The position numbers and the translations under genes were made by a program. This document shows, piece by piece, positions 44,156-57,960 of a stretch of DNA of 64,000 nt (positions are counted from its first letter, which is position 1; each line of letters opens with the position of its first letter). Origin of the DNA: Acanthosepion lycidas (taxonomy: Eukaryota > Mollusca > Cephalopoda > Sepiida > Sepiidae); the NCBI GenBank assembly GCA_963932145.1, contig OZ010581.1, positions 85,047,968 to 85,111,967 of the forward strand, given 5' to 3'. Below the pieces are notes generated by a model. The model saw only the letters and a program-made list of their open reading frames with translations, was not told the DNA's origin and did not search any database.

Positions 44156-44226
44156 TTTACACACGCTCTATCTCTGATATTGAGCACTTTATCCCATAAA
44201 TATAGCACACCTTAAGACTATATTTC

Positions 44227-44272
<46 letters not shown>

Positions 44273-47200
44273 GTGCACAGGTATGCAGAAAATAGACAAG
44301 AACACGTTGGGTGCATAATCCAGAGTTCCTTAGTATTTTTGTTTTTATTTTTAAGACAGTGCTCCATACAGAAGTAGAGCTTATATTATAATATTTTTTT
44401 GTTTAAAAATATGATTCCTTCACTACATAAGAGTTCTCATGTTTCAAAAACGAGAACCGAAACCATCCAAATAATTATTAAAATTAAGTTGAATTAAGGT
44501 GTTTAGTCTCGTTTCATCTTCAAGCGAAATTTTAGGAATAAACTATCTCTTGGTTTACGTGTGTTTTTAAGCATGGTTCGTTATAACATTCATTATTGTG
44601 GGATTGGCTAGGCGAGTCATCTTGGTTAAGAGAGTTAATTCTTATCTATAGATTCATCATCTTCTGAGAGGTTTTGCTCAGGTTGGGTAGGGTATCTATT
44701 TCAAGGCTAATGTTGGTGGTCATCCTCTAGTTAGTTCCTAGCGAGGGATATTTTTATGGCGCGCCTACAAGTCGTTATGTGTCGGGAGGATTTTGTTTTA
44801 TTATTATCTATCTGATTATCTCTTTATTTATTTGTTTATTGAAGTGGGTGTTTTATATACAAACCGTATTGCACTGACTTTCAATTTGTTTTTTGATGAC
44901 TACAGAAAGTGTTTTTCCTTTTCATTTATACTGCATAAAAATTTAAATGGTAACAATATCATCAAAATAGCTGCTAATTGTTTATTGTTGTACAGAATCA
45001 CATTGTTACAAACCTTTTGACCAAAGTGAGTTCAAATCTATGTAGCCAATAAGATCTTTTGAAAAAGTTTGACTTTCATAAAATATTGGAATGTAAACAG
45101 TAAAATTATCACTGTATGGTTACTGGAAGTTTTACACCTTAAGCAATCAAAGCCAGTCACTATGCAGTGTTAATTTTTATACCTACACTGTTTATATGAA
45201 CATAGTTTCTCCCCAATTCTAAATATAGCAAATTTAGTGCAATAAATTAGTTCTACAATGTGATGTGTGCATAATGGAGTTGGTTTTCTATTTTTACATC
45301 TTTTATATATTCATAGCAGATGAAATAGACAATAATTTCAAAAAGATTTACTCATTTTTCTTCACCAGCAATAGCAGTCTAATCAATCAATCAATCAATA
45401 AGGATGGATTGTAATCAGTATAATTGTACAATATACTGACGATGATCTTACATTGAAAAATAAATATCCTGTTGTTTACAGCTACTATAACAAGTTTTAT
45501 GAAGTTTTCATTTCTACTTGAGTTAGTGATGGAAAAACTTAAAAAAGCATAGATAACATAGAACTATTTTTATCACATTTATTCAATTTTTTCAATCATT
45601 GATTGAAAACATCTACATTTTTTTTAAGTCTGCCTCTTAATAGTGCATATTCATCCAATATTATTTTGTATATTATAAACTTTTGCTTTGTTTTTGTTGT
45701 ATTATTCAATTGATTTGAAAAAAGCTCCTTGCAAGAATAATTGAAAATTTAACAATTGCAACAGCAAGAAAGTTTATAGTCTTAAAACAAAAACCAAACT
45801 TTTCATGTTGTCTAAGGAGAGAGAGAGAGAGTTTTATTTGTTCAGACTAAATAATGGTGAGTCCATTATCAGATATTCATCTGAATTGTACAAGCTTCAC
45901 AATAACTGATTGGTTTGATGTCAGTTTTCATTCCAGTGCCTTAACCTGGGTTGATCTTTAACTTTAAAAGCTAACATATCTTACATTGGAGCCTGACAAA
46001 CTAGGCTTTGAACAAATACATGTACTGTGCAGAGAGGGGAACCCAGTTGAGTTGAAGAGAATTTTTATCAAATGTATGCTATATTTTCAAAACTAACAAC
46101 ATTTGACTGTATGTCAATAATTGTTGCTCATTTTATTTCTAAGTAGCCTCCTGTTAATTTTCATTGTCTAGAATTATTTAAAGTGCAGGTGACCTTGCCA
46201 CTTTCATGAGCCATGAAAGAAAGATTGACTATGAACATGCATACAGTTGGTCTATTAATGTATTTGTAAAATCCAGTTGTGTAACAACTGGATTTTACAC
46301 TGGAAACATTAAATTCTTTTATGGGTGACATTGCTTATCATTCAGTCTACTCAAATACAAAGCTCCTTTTTTTTCTCTTTAGTCATTTTTAGACTTACTA
46401 CTCAATAACTTCATATTTTTATTAGTATTATTTATTCTACTATAATCAAATGCTACCTCCCTGTTTCTTGTCCTCTCACTGCTATCATACTGATACTATG
46501 TGTTAATATATTTACACACACAATGCTTATAATTAAATTTTTCTCAGGCTTTGTATAAATAAATTATTTATTTATTACATAAGAAAATTTATACCCTTTA
46601 AAATGGATTCTTAGCAAACCTTTTCATGCTATGATTTTTGTAATTTAACACTTGCAGATTTATAACCAAATCTTCACATTTTTTAAAAATATACTTCTTT
46701 ATGGATAGCTTAAATTTCTGGAAAGGATAACATTGAATTTTACAGATTTTGCCATCTTTGTTACTTTTGTTTATAACTTAGACATTGTGTAAATATGTTA
46801 GAACTTTTGCCACCTTGACTTGGTGCATTGATTTACTTGGAAACACCTGTATAGGTAAGTATTTGCAATCCTAATTTTAATGCAAATAGCTTACTAAATA
46901 AATGAGACTTCTATGTAAACCACACTTCCTTAACCAGATAATAATGTATATACATCATTAATCAAAGAAATGGAATTTTTTTGTATATCTAGTTATCTTT
47001 GTTAATGGTTGCAAAACTTAGCATCTATGAAATGTTTTCAACCTTTGACTGTTCTCATTCTCTGCACTCTGTTTCTATTCAGCATTTTACTCTCATGGAA
47101 TGATACTCTTTTATCACAAGCTATTGCTAGCAACTTTACTCTTTTACAAATGATAAAGACTATCTGAAGATTATTTTTTTTTATCTGATACAGTTTGTCT

Positions 47201-49010
47201 CTTGCAAAAATGTATTACAGCATTATACAAGTATATTGTATACTGTGGAATTATTGTGTGTTGTAAAGGAAGAGAATATAATTTGTGTGTATGTTCACTT
47301 TTTTTATTAATGACTTATTTTTATTAGCATGATGTTTTTAAATATTCCTTTTTAGTAATGGCTGAAATTTATCTTCAATGTTCATATTTGTAACATAGGA
47401 ATTCTGTCTTGCTTATATATTTTTATCCTTATTTTTTCCATGTTTTCACAGTAATCAAGTGTGCCTGTACTAGATTTTGTTTCTTTTTTCTTTTCATTTT
47501 CCTCTTTGCAGTCGTATAAAAAAAGATTGTGTTTGGTGATGATTACAAAAAACTAATTGGGAAAATGTTAGATAAGTTTACAGCCACAATACTTGCATCT
47601 CTGTTTTAGATTTTTTATTCATTTATCAATTTGGTGTTATATGCTGTTATTTTTAATTTGGTTATTCTCTTTCTCAAACCTAATAATTTACATGTACAAG
47701 CAAACTGCTTATCTGTGAACTTTCTTCTCATAATATGTAAATACAATAATATTGTTGCTTATAAAGAAAACTTATTTTCTCATCAGAAACTCAATATTTT
47801 CTATCCGTTACATCATGGGACCAACTTTAAGCTATTTGTTTGAAGCCACCTATTCAATATTACTTTGTTTTCTTGCCTGACTGTTTTCTAAAATTACTAT
47901 AACTCATTCTCTTGTTCACTCTTTCATTTTGTATGGAGTACATTAATTGATGAACCACTCATAAACCACTTCTTGTTTGCATGTCACTTGAACTATTTGA
48001 TGGAAAGTTGAAAAAAAATCTTCATACACTGAATGCAGCTATCATTAAACATTGCTCTTTGTGTTTTTTATTATTTCACTTTGAGAACTTTTCTTGTACA
48101 CATAAATTACTGACTTGTCATATATTAGAACAAATTTTAACAACATTGTGATCAGTATCAATGCCAGTTTTTAATTTACATCAAAAAAGGCTATCAACAC
48201 TGACAAACTTACAGCAACTCCTGCAGCCAAGTCAGTCTCAAATGTAATGCCATGTAATCTTTTGGAACTTGTTAGTACAGTTGAGTAGAGGGGGTGCATC
48301 CCATGAGGGCAGTGCAGAGCGTCAATATGCCATCATCCAGGTCTGCATCCTGGAGAGGTCATTCCAGTGTCACCACCAAAGGATTTGATTTTGACTAAAC
48401 AGGACACTACCATTATCTTGTAAGATAAATGAATGCCTACTAATTTACATATGAGGAAATGACTATTTCAATAAACTATATCCAAGAAATTTTGCAGAAT
48501 AAAATAAATTGACTATAGCAAGTATCACTTTATTAAAAATACAACTAATGTTTAATATGTTAAGATATGTGTACTCAACATATTTTCTGAAGAATTTTTA
48601 TTTTTTTTTTATTATTCAACATGCTTATGGTTGCCTTGACAACTAGCCTTACACCTGGGAAGAAGCCCCTGGACTTAAACTTACTACAAACATTTTATTA
48701 TTGTCATTATAAAATCTATAATACATAAATATTACAATTACAGTTTTTCCTTTTTAATTTTGAGCTCAAAAGTAGTAATCTTAATTTAATTTCTTACTTT
48801 TCTGCACTAATAATTGTAATGGTTGGATGCCTTGCTCTTGAGTTAGCAAGCAGATCATTAGAACTAAATTGATTTTTCACTGGCTACCCCACATTTATGG
48901 ACCTGTACTAAGATAATACTTTTCATCAGTAAACAATTTGCTTATCACACCTTTTTTTTCTTAATGGTGCTGATAAATTCAGCTCTTTTCCATTTTTGAC
49001 ACTTTCTTCT
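44156..49010. other. Downstream flank, no gene recognised
   Basis: AT-rich. The 44450-44790 part is less AT-rich and looks interspersed-repeat-like but matches nothing I can name. A perfect hairpin lies at 46265-46299. Short open frames (44793-45020, 47631-47843) lack motifs. Confidence 0.45.
46265..46299. repeat. Perfect 16-bp inverted repeat, 3-nt loop
   Basis: TGTAAAATCCAGTTGT, loop GTA, exact reverse complement. Confidence 0.92.
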
Positions 49011-49105
49011 TTTATGTACCATGTCCTTTCAGGACATAGGCAATCATGGCTCTCCACCTACTCCTGTTCCTTGTAGCTTTCAATAAGTTTTGTTTACTAA
49101 ACAAA
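49011..49105 (-). repeat. 3' stub of the RTE/BovB-like LINE, copy 3
   Basis: TTTATGTACCATGTCCTTTC then AGGACATAGGCAATCATGGC and CTTGTAGCTTTCAATAAG match the 3' ends at 5030 and 22385. Only the last about 90 bp of the element are present: a severe 5' truncation. Confidence 0.85.
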
Positions 49106-52100
49106 AACTGTACTGAAGGTGTTAAATCTTGCTATTGAACAAAGCCTTAGTTTCATAACCAAACCAGACAAAAATGGATATAAAGTAATCATTCTAATGT
49201 TAATTCCATTCCCTGCTAGCATACTTACTAGAAAGCCAACTATTCCATTTTTTGTATACAATCAGCCATTGGAGCCAATATTGCCTTGTGTATCTAACTC
49301 AAGTGGATGCAGTTGGATACCCCAGCCTTACATGACTTTCACTTCCATCTTTCAGTCAACTTTTTGTTCTAATTCATAAGTCATCAATTTCTTTGTTTAA
49401 TTTTCACTTTTGAATGGGTGGTATGACTCTTTTGTTGTTTCTTATCTCCTCTGATGTTTTTTTTTTTATTTTTTTTAATAAAAAGGAAAAATAGCTTTAA
49501 GTTTCAAATCATAAACAATCAGCAAAGCAAATATTTTTTCCTATTTAGTTTGTGCATAATTTTTTATTTGCATACAAGCATCAAGCTCTTTTTCTTTGAT
49601 ATATGTCTAAGTAAATAAACATTTTTACACCAGCCATGTTTATTTTTCAGGTTTGAGCCATTGAGATAAAACTTATTTGTTACTTAATTTACTGGCAAAA
49701 CCTATATGAAATTAGGATGGATATCACAATCTGCTTTTTTCTTTTTTTCACTTGTTCTAATGCTACTGTCATTTCTTTATATTTTTTTTCTTGGATACCA
49801 ACAAAAGATAGTTATATTTAATGAATTTTTTATTGAGATTATTGTCGTTCAATATTTACAAAGCAATGAGTTAATAAATTTTGAATATACTCTCACAGTA
49901 TGAAATTCTAGTAGGATATGTAGGTCTTGGCTCAAAACAGAAAATACAAACTGTTTACTGAGAAAGTATGATTGTGAAGTAACTTGCATGGTTGAAATGG
50001 TTGGTGTGGGTTTATTTTAGGGTAACTTTAAATGTCTTTGATTACTGTTCTACATATACATAATCTTAACAATTCCAATTTTCTTATCTCATTGCTTTGT
50101 AGCTAATAAAAACAAGTTACTTTTTTCTTGTTCTGTCTACACTACCATTTTTCATAATCAACTTTTTCAATATCTTCATAGTGTGCTTCAATCATTTGTA
50201 TGTGGTGGGGGTTCTATGTATCATTTTATAATAAATACTGCTTGGATTATTTGAAGATTGTCTGTGATCCTTACAAATATTTTGTATGAATAAATTATGT
50301 AATAGAAAACTATAAAACCAAATTTATTCAAAAAAAGGTACCAGTACATACAGATGTACAATATATTTAAGGAGATGCTGAGTATATTATATAAACAAAG
50401 TAGGAGAGGAAAGTTCAATATAATCTCTCCTACTAGTCAAAATTTTTATCTGATAACAAAATTATTTGAAGAGATACCCCTTTTATTTATATATATATAT
50501 ATATATATTGACAATTGAACTATACTGGGCTGTAATGTGCTCCATGGCTGAAAGATCTAAATCATGGAGAACACATTTTGTTTAAGACTGTACAAGCTGG
50601 TAGATGTAATTTACACACACACACACTCACTGGTGGGGGTCGTCATCTGCTCAAATATAAAATTTGGAGTAGGAAATGATTTCAGATAATTTTTTGATTC
50701 CTTAAAAAAATAAATAAATAAACAACACACAGACATGCTCTCCCAAGCATTGGATATGCTTACATGCACACAATTGCTTATGAGGGAATTAGCTTTGGTG
50801 TAATAAGTACCATTTTGATTAAGTAAAACTGACTTGCATTTCAGAAAATCTGTTTGTACATGACCAGCAGGGGCGGGGGAAATCTCCGATGGTTAGCTAT
50901 TGTTTCTTTTCCAATCTGAAGACAAACATGTTCATAACAAAGAGTAGCTTCTTCCACAATAGGGTTATACTTCATTTGTCTTACACAGCATTTCAGAAGA
51001 ACTGTTTCAAACCATGTCAGAACATAAACAACTGGTTATAGGGAAGTGTTGGGTTTTGAAAGTCATGGAAAGCAGTAATCCTGACAATGTTGGAATGTTT
51101 TTCGTTTTGGATTATATGAAGCTGCTGTCTCTATCCAAATCTATGTACATTGACATATCAAAGATGAGTGCAACATTTGAAACAATATATCTGGACAAGC
51201 AAAATGGAAGCCAAGGAATTTATTTAGTACTCTAAAAAAAAAAAAAAAAAAAAATGACAGAAGATGGCAGTGATCCTTTGTAGTCAATGATGAGTCTCTC
51301 AAATGGCATAGTTGCTTTAAGTAGATGGAATGAAACCATGATTTACATTTCAGCACAAATAGGAGGAGGTTGATAAGTCATCTACAAAGAAAGGCTGGTT
51401 TCTAGTTCTAATGAAATGCCATATTCACGTAGCAGCTGCAATGGGTGATAGTTTGTATCAAAACTATAATGGGCAAGTTCAACTCTCCAATTAAATTTTT
51501 TCAATAGCTGAAACTTTTCATGCACTGTTATTTAATATCTTTGAAAAGAAAGCCATGGATCTACTCAAGTGCTTCAATGTAACAGAAATTGTGTGATTCG
51601 AGGCGTCTGTCACTACAGTGAAAGGAAGTTTCAATAAAAGTATTTTCCACTTTAGCATTCATATATTTGAATACATTAAAGCTATCTTGTGTAGTGGAAA
51701 TATTTTAGGTTATATGAGGTGGGGGGACAATCTTTTCAAAATAATTTGCAATCTACTGTGAAGAGTAGTTCATTTGCAGGATGATGAAAATTAATATCTT
51801 GAAGTTTTTTAAATGGCCTTAGCTTTCTGAGGTTTAATTTTAACCTCAAATATCTTATGTCCGGAAGGTCCACTGATGTCTTAGAGAAAGAACATTTATG
51901 ATTGAAAATTAACTTACTTGGCCTTTGTAAATTTCTTGTAAAGTTTACATCATACTCTTCCTAACTCCTGCCACAAATAGTTACATTATCCAATTCGGCA
52001 AGTTTACCACTGACAATTTGATCTCCAATACATATAGGAGAGCAAATTGTCAGTGGTAAACATCAAATTAAAGCCCGAAGTAAGAGATAAAAGAAAAAAA

Positions 52101-55100
52101 AACAAATCTCCAACAACCTCCCTCATGTCCAGACTATTTAAATGAAATCATTTTACATGTCACATCCTAACTATAATTAGCCATTATTAAGAAAAGCAAA
52201 AACAAAAGCTCTCTCTAGGTCAACTAGATTGGTGTACAAGAGTGGAAGTACTGTGTCTGCTGTTAAAGAGTCCCCTCCACATTTTGCATCCTGTTTGTAG
52301 AGTACCTTCAGATCCCTCAGGCACTGTGGCTGCAAGTTTGTTTGTTTTTTTTCCAACATGTTTGGGTCTGCATAGCAATCTCCTATGTCCAGTGTTGATG
52401 CTCCCCTATTGTCCATGGAAGAGTTTAGAGTTTTCGGTTGATTTGTTTCTTGGTGTTTTGGTCATTTTTCTTTTCAATTTTGAAGTTTTGTTTTCTTTCA
52501 GTCTTTTTCAGGGTTCAGAACAAAAATCTTTGCTGTTACTCCTCTTCATTCATTTATAAAATAACATTAAAAAAAAACAACAGAAAGAATCCTACTTTTG
52601 AGGCAGATATAGAAGCTGCTTAGCTTTACTAGTCCTAATATAGCCTAAACTTTCTTTCAATTAGTCTGAAATACAAGTCTTGAAGTTCATTTATTAGAAA
52701 ATCAGGACAGAAAGCAATTTGGAGTGTGTGTATTCTACATGGAATAAATACATATTGAAAGAGAAACAATTAGTTATACAATAAAAATATGTAATGGGCA
52801 GCTTCATTAAATGCCTTTTTTATTATTCTAAGTTTTAAAAAAATATTCAAAAGGAAAATTAAAAAAGCATGAATAGAAAACTTGTAAATAAAAAAAAATT
52901 GATTTTTGGGTAATTTATATTTTTAGTTTATGTATTGTGATTCAACTTCTTAACTTTCATGTCAATTGGAGATGGCAGAAGAAATTTCGAAACTATAAAA
53001 TATTTCTATTTATGACTTTCCTAAAGAAAACACTCAAGTAATTTAGATAAGAAATAAATCCAAGCCCTTTTTAACAAACATGAGTGCAAGGTGAAAAAAC
53101 AAGCTTTAAACTTTAAATTTCTCTTAACCATTAAGTCAAATGCATCTTCATTAAGTCACATGCAGAAAAGTCAGTTCTTTCAAACTATTCTGTTAAAAAA
53201 AGAAAAAAAAAAAGAACTAAAATTCCTCATTTTTTGGCATTTTAATCGTGTACAATTGTTTCTCTTCTTGAGAAATTTTAGGTAATCAGTAAGCAATCCA
53301 AACTATGTTGTCCTTGAAATTTCCTGGTATTTCTTTTGTCATGTTTCATGAACACAGATTACTATACCATATTGGAGATCTTACTCCCTTGAGAACTATG
53401 CTTTTCTGCCCAAGCAACTATTCATATTTTACAAATTATGAGTTTACGGAAAGAATAAAATGAAAATTACACTACTGTGTTCCCTCAGGTCAAGTAAAAA
53501 ATATACGAAGACTATCTTGATCAATTTTATATAAGCATACATGGATATTTCCTTAAATTTTTATTTCAAGTAAAATAAAATAGAGCCAAACATTGCAAAG
53601 TTTTTATCTACTTTTTTCTTATATCTACTCCCAGAAGTTACTCATTAAAAGGTTTTTGAACATTTCGCATCTCTTGCAACAAACATCTTAACTTCTTGAG
53701 CTAACACTCTTAATATCAATAACTTGAAATCCACAAGCTATTTACACCCATGATGATATGTTTGGCACAAAATCACAACATGCAACCCTGCAGGTGTTTT
53801 TGTAGATGGTGTGAGGAAGTTGTCCAGTTTCCCCTTATAAAGTTTGGTTTAAAATCGTTGGATTCGGTGACCAACAGAAATACAGCTGTTTCCAAACATC
53901 TCTAGATGTGTTTGGGCATCAGAGTCACCATTCATATACATTCTTATATGAAATCTCAATGTAAGAAAGGATAAAAACCTATTAATCAACAGAATATTTA
54001 TTCAAAAGAAGTAAATATCAGAGTTCTTGGTGACTATCACCGAATATTGTGTTACTTCTGTAGAAGAAAATTAAAAAATATTGATAATTACTAAAACTAA
54101 ATTTATCCTTACCTAAAATATAACTTCTGTTTCTGGTCATGTGATCAATTAGTGGGAAATACTTTAAAAACATGCAAGGGTTACACATGTTAATATTTCA
54201 CCTATAAAGAATTGTAATTTAACATTTAAGGATTTAGCATCTGAATTTTCAGTCAAAAAAGAACCCAATATGTTTGCTATTGTTTCACAAGTTAACATAA
54301 ATTTCATGTTAGATTGTCTAAATACTTAGATACAAAGGGACTTAATTAGGCTTGTATTTTAAAAAAATGTAATTGTTTTATTCCAGTTTTTCACTGGTGG
54401 TTGCTAGTATAAAACAGGAAAATAAGCAAAATAAAAATCTTTGCAAACAGAGTTGCACAGAAACAAAGTTAGAATTGAATTTTTTTTTTAATTAGTTTGT
54501 CTAGACGAGACAGCTTTGCATACAGAATGATTTTCAATGCTTGCAATTAAGATGTTTGGTTCTATATTTCATGTCAAGTTTACACCAAAAGGTATAACTT
54601 AACTCATGGCTACCAGTTAAAAAAGATTTTGATGGTTCCTGGTTGAAATATGCAGGCTATAAGCATGGTAACAATTGTCCTATTTTAACTAGGAACCACC
54701 AAAATCTAGCAGCTGTTAAGAAATGGAGGGCAGGTGATTCAAATGTTTGATCCTTACACCCTCAGGGTATCAGGAACTGACCCTGATCCTCTAAGTGTAA
54801 TGATGAAAGTGCAGATGATTTTATAAAGAGGCTGAGTAGTAGTAAGTATACCATAAAATACTAGATAAGTAAAAATTATAACTTCTTAAAAGGTAATTCC
54901 TTATTCTAGTGATCAATTTCACATCTATACAGAGCGAGAGTAGATGTAAAAAAATTGTCAGTTTTCCTTTTTCTATAAAGCACACACATTGTTTGCATGA
55001 GTTCATATATAATTATAAATCTTTGTAAGTACATTCCAGAAATGGGAAGCTGTAAGAATTTACTTCAGATCTGATATAAATCTTGTGCGAGTTCAACTTG

Positions 55101-57659
55101 AGCTCAGCCCTCATCATGCACTGTTCTAGCCTGTTCTATTGGTAGTAAAACCTCCAGATATTATTTTCTAGTAAATAGATAAATATGCATGTGGATATAT
55201 CCAACAGTCTGTATGCTTGATAAATTTAGAATTTCAGGGATATTTTATAGGTTTTGCACATCCAAAAATAAATCATTGTAATGTTTTAAGAGGGAATTTA
55301 AAAAATAATATGTAAAAGATATAAAAGTGAAAATGACTGTAATTTGGAATTCCAGCAGTTGTCCACTTATCAAAGAATCTTTTTTTATGGAAAACTTGAG
55401 TGGTAATTTCAATTCCATCTGCACTGATTATAAATCTATTTTCAAAGGAAGAAAGAAAAGAAAATTAGTCTTATTTTTGTACAATAACAAAAACAATCAC
55501 AATTCAATAAATGTTTACATGCTTGTCAGTTTAGAAGTTGAGGAGAGAAACCTACAGCAAGCTATGGATCAGTTTCCAGAAATACCCTTGGAGATGCTTT
55601 AGATGGAAGGTAAGACACACCAAAGGGCATCAACAAGTATTACAGATCTCGGGAACTTTCCTTGGTGAGACACAGTACTAGTCAGGTATAGACACTTTAC
55701 AGTTCTCAGGACCTCTAAATGATGCAAGAACCATACTAAGTAACAAAATATTGTTGGACCAAGTGGCCCTAAGCTTAGAAGAAATTTGATAAAGACTGAT
55801 GCAATCTTAGAAGCAATGTCTAAAGATGGAGCTGATCATTGCTTCCGAGCAATAGCCACCATTATCATCAGCTGAAAGCTTTAAACAAGCGCAGTGAAAT
55901 GCTTGTCTACTATGTAAGCACTTACTCAGACAGGAGCTGAAGGAGGCAGAGAGGTGAGTAAAGAGGAGATGGGGATCTCGCATATAGATTATAATCATGT
56001 GGAGGCCCAGTAAGGAAACAATGTTTCCTGCAAAACATCTGTTAAAAGCAGAAGCCTGCAGTCAGCTCACCAATCCCAAAATGGTTGACTTCAATGTCAG
56101 AGATGTCTTCAATAAAGAATCCAGAGAACCAGATCTCGGTCACTGGAAATACTTGATCAACCTCTTTGCACAAACTCTGAAATTATTCATGAAGTCTTGT
56201 GCAAGTTCAGCTCCAGTTTTCAATAACTAATCAAGGTTACCCCACAAGTGCTTGACATTGGTAACTTGGTCCAAAATGGAGTGATCCAAATGGCACTAGG
56301 GTATCTGGAGCACACAGATTTGGTTACCTAGTGGAATTGTGACTGAACATTAGCCTATTTGCCAGTACCCCACAAAAAGTTTGAAAAGGGACTGAACAGA
56401 CACAAGTTCCCTGGCAGCTTCATTGATTAAGCTGTTTTTTTAAGAGATTTTCTTTAAAATAGTATTTTATTTATAGAAAAGTTGTTTATATGATAGCAAA
56501 TGAGGCTTCATTTTCTCACCAGAACTAATAATATTTGTCAATTCTAACATATTGCTCTTTGTAAAATCTGAAACTGAGATCATTATATATTTACCATCTG
56601 TATTTTTCAGTTAAGTATTTTTATTATAAAGTGATCTAAAGATAAAGTGTTATCTCAGTCCATTTTAGCTTCAATAAAATGTTGATCAATCTGTAACAAT
56701 TGTGAGTTATTGTACAGATTAAGAAAAGTGTTTGCCATTTGATCAAAGATATACACTGTTGTACTTAATTATTAACAGATTAAGAAAGTACATGTCATAA
56801 ATAGTTATTTATTTGATTCAGTCAAGATATTACATAAAACTAAATGATAGGGTCACTTCTATTTGGATAAGTGATATCTTGCTTATCTTGAAATTTAGCT
56901 TTCAATGCTGGTCTTATAAACTGTTGTCAATAAACTAAAAGAAGAAAAATTAATTAAATATTTTTTCAACACATTCTAAAATTTATCATTAGAATTTAAA
57001 AAGTCAAATGGTGTCTGTGAGAATTTTAACCTTTGTTATAAAGGTTAAAAGTTATTAGGTTTTTTTTTTTAATAAAAACATTTAATATTTACTGTATATA
57101 TTTATGCAAATGTTGATCTAATGACATTTTTAAACAATTTTAAGGAAATTTTAATTTATCCTAAAAGGAATGTAAATTTCAATTTATGTAACAAATTCAT
57201 TATCCAGCTATCAAAGTACATTCCTTAGCTTTCTATAACTTTCTGCCATCTTTCAGATAGAGAGAATTATCATAGGTTTATAATGGTTCTTTTTCCTTTT
57301 TTCTTCTTCACCAGCAACAGTAGTAGTAGTAGTAACGTCAGTAATCTTTTATCATCCCAAGTCACAGGTTTCTTGCCCAGTTAGTGGAGCCCTTTCCACA
57401 GCAGACAGTCATTTCTTCTTGATGACAGCTTTTCACTCGAGTGTGATCTATACTTTTCTGACATTGCAGTGAAAACTTTCCATCTTATATAGCAAAAAGT
57501 AACTCTGGATCAAAAAACAGGTCCTAATATAGCATATACTTTTTATCCTCATTGGTTAAAAAAAAAATTGAGAATCACTATCCAATCAAACTACGCCTGT
57601 TAACAATTTAAACTTGGCTGGTTTTTGACAACATTAAAGCCAAGCCTCATGTTGTAAAT
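49106..57659. other. 8.5 kb without recognisable genes
   Basis: AT-rich. Contains a TA array (about 50488-50509), an A run (about 51235-51254), a hairpin at 52002-52061, an imperfect inverted repeat at about 54623-54706 (20-bp arms, 43-nt loop) and an 11-bp hairpin at 57024-57050. The stretch 55560-56440 is more GC-rich with short open frames (55327-55602, 55997-56230) but no domain I can name; it may be an unclassified repeat. Confidence 0.45.
52002..52061. repeat. Perfect 19-bp inverted repeat
   Basis: Arms 52002-52020 (GTTTACCACTGACAATTTG) and 52043-52061 are exact reverse complements. Inside, CTCC/GGAG (52023-52026, 52037-52040) extends the stem after a short mismatch. Confidence 0.92.
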
Positions 57660-57960
57660 CTTGGCAACAGAATATTTAAACTGTTTAGTTTCATTTTGGT
57701 GGTTTCTTTTTCAAAGAAACCATGTTAGTAACATTATAATTTTCTTAAGTTTTTCATACAATTTAATATTATCTGTTTTATTAAAAATAATCATTATATT
57801 TTTCACATTACAACATTTTTTCTCATACAATATTAATATTATTGTTTTTATGCAAAATAATGTTTATATTCTCCCATCAAAAGGAAGTGAAATAAACAAA
57901 CTTAGTTTATTGCAAAGTTTTTCATATTTTATCCTTTAACATATATCCATTAAAACTATT
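57660..57960 (+). repeat. AT-rich dispersed repeat, copy 1 (inverted pair)
   Basis: The block ATAAACAAACTTAGTTTATT then TTCATATTTTATCCTTTAAC and ATATATCCATT reappears in reverse complement at 60345-60435. Upstream parts (TTTTATTAAAAATAAT, CATACAAT-TTAATATT) also match in reverse at 60450-60600. Internal sub-repeats occur. Class unknown; no coding sequence. Confidence 0.7.

Noticed and set aside
52177..52416. Minus-strand frame with LYTNLVDLERAF resembling an RT motif
   Set aside because: Only a short resemblance to the FVDLEKAFD block, with no other RT blocks nearby; not enough to call.
54623..54706. Imperfect inverted repeat as a microRNA precursor
   Set aside because: Arms are only about 20 bp with mismatches and the loop is 43 nt, unlike typical animal precursors.
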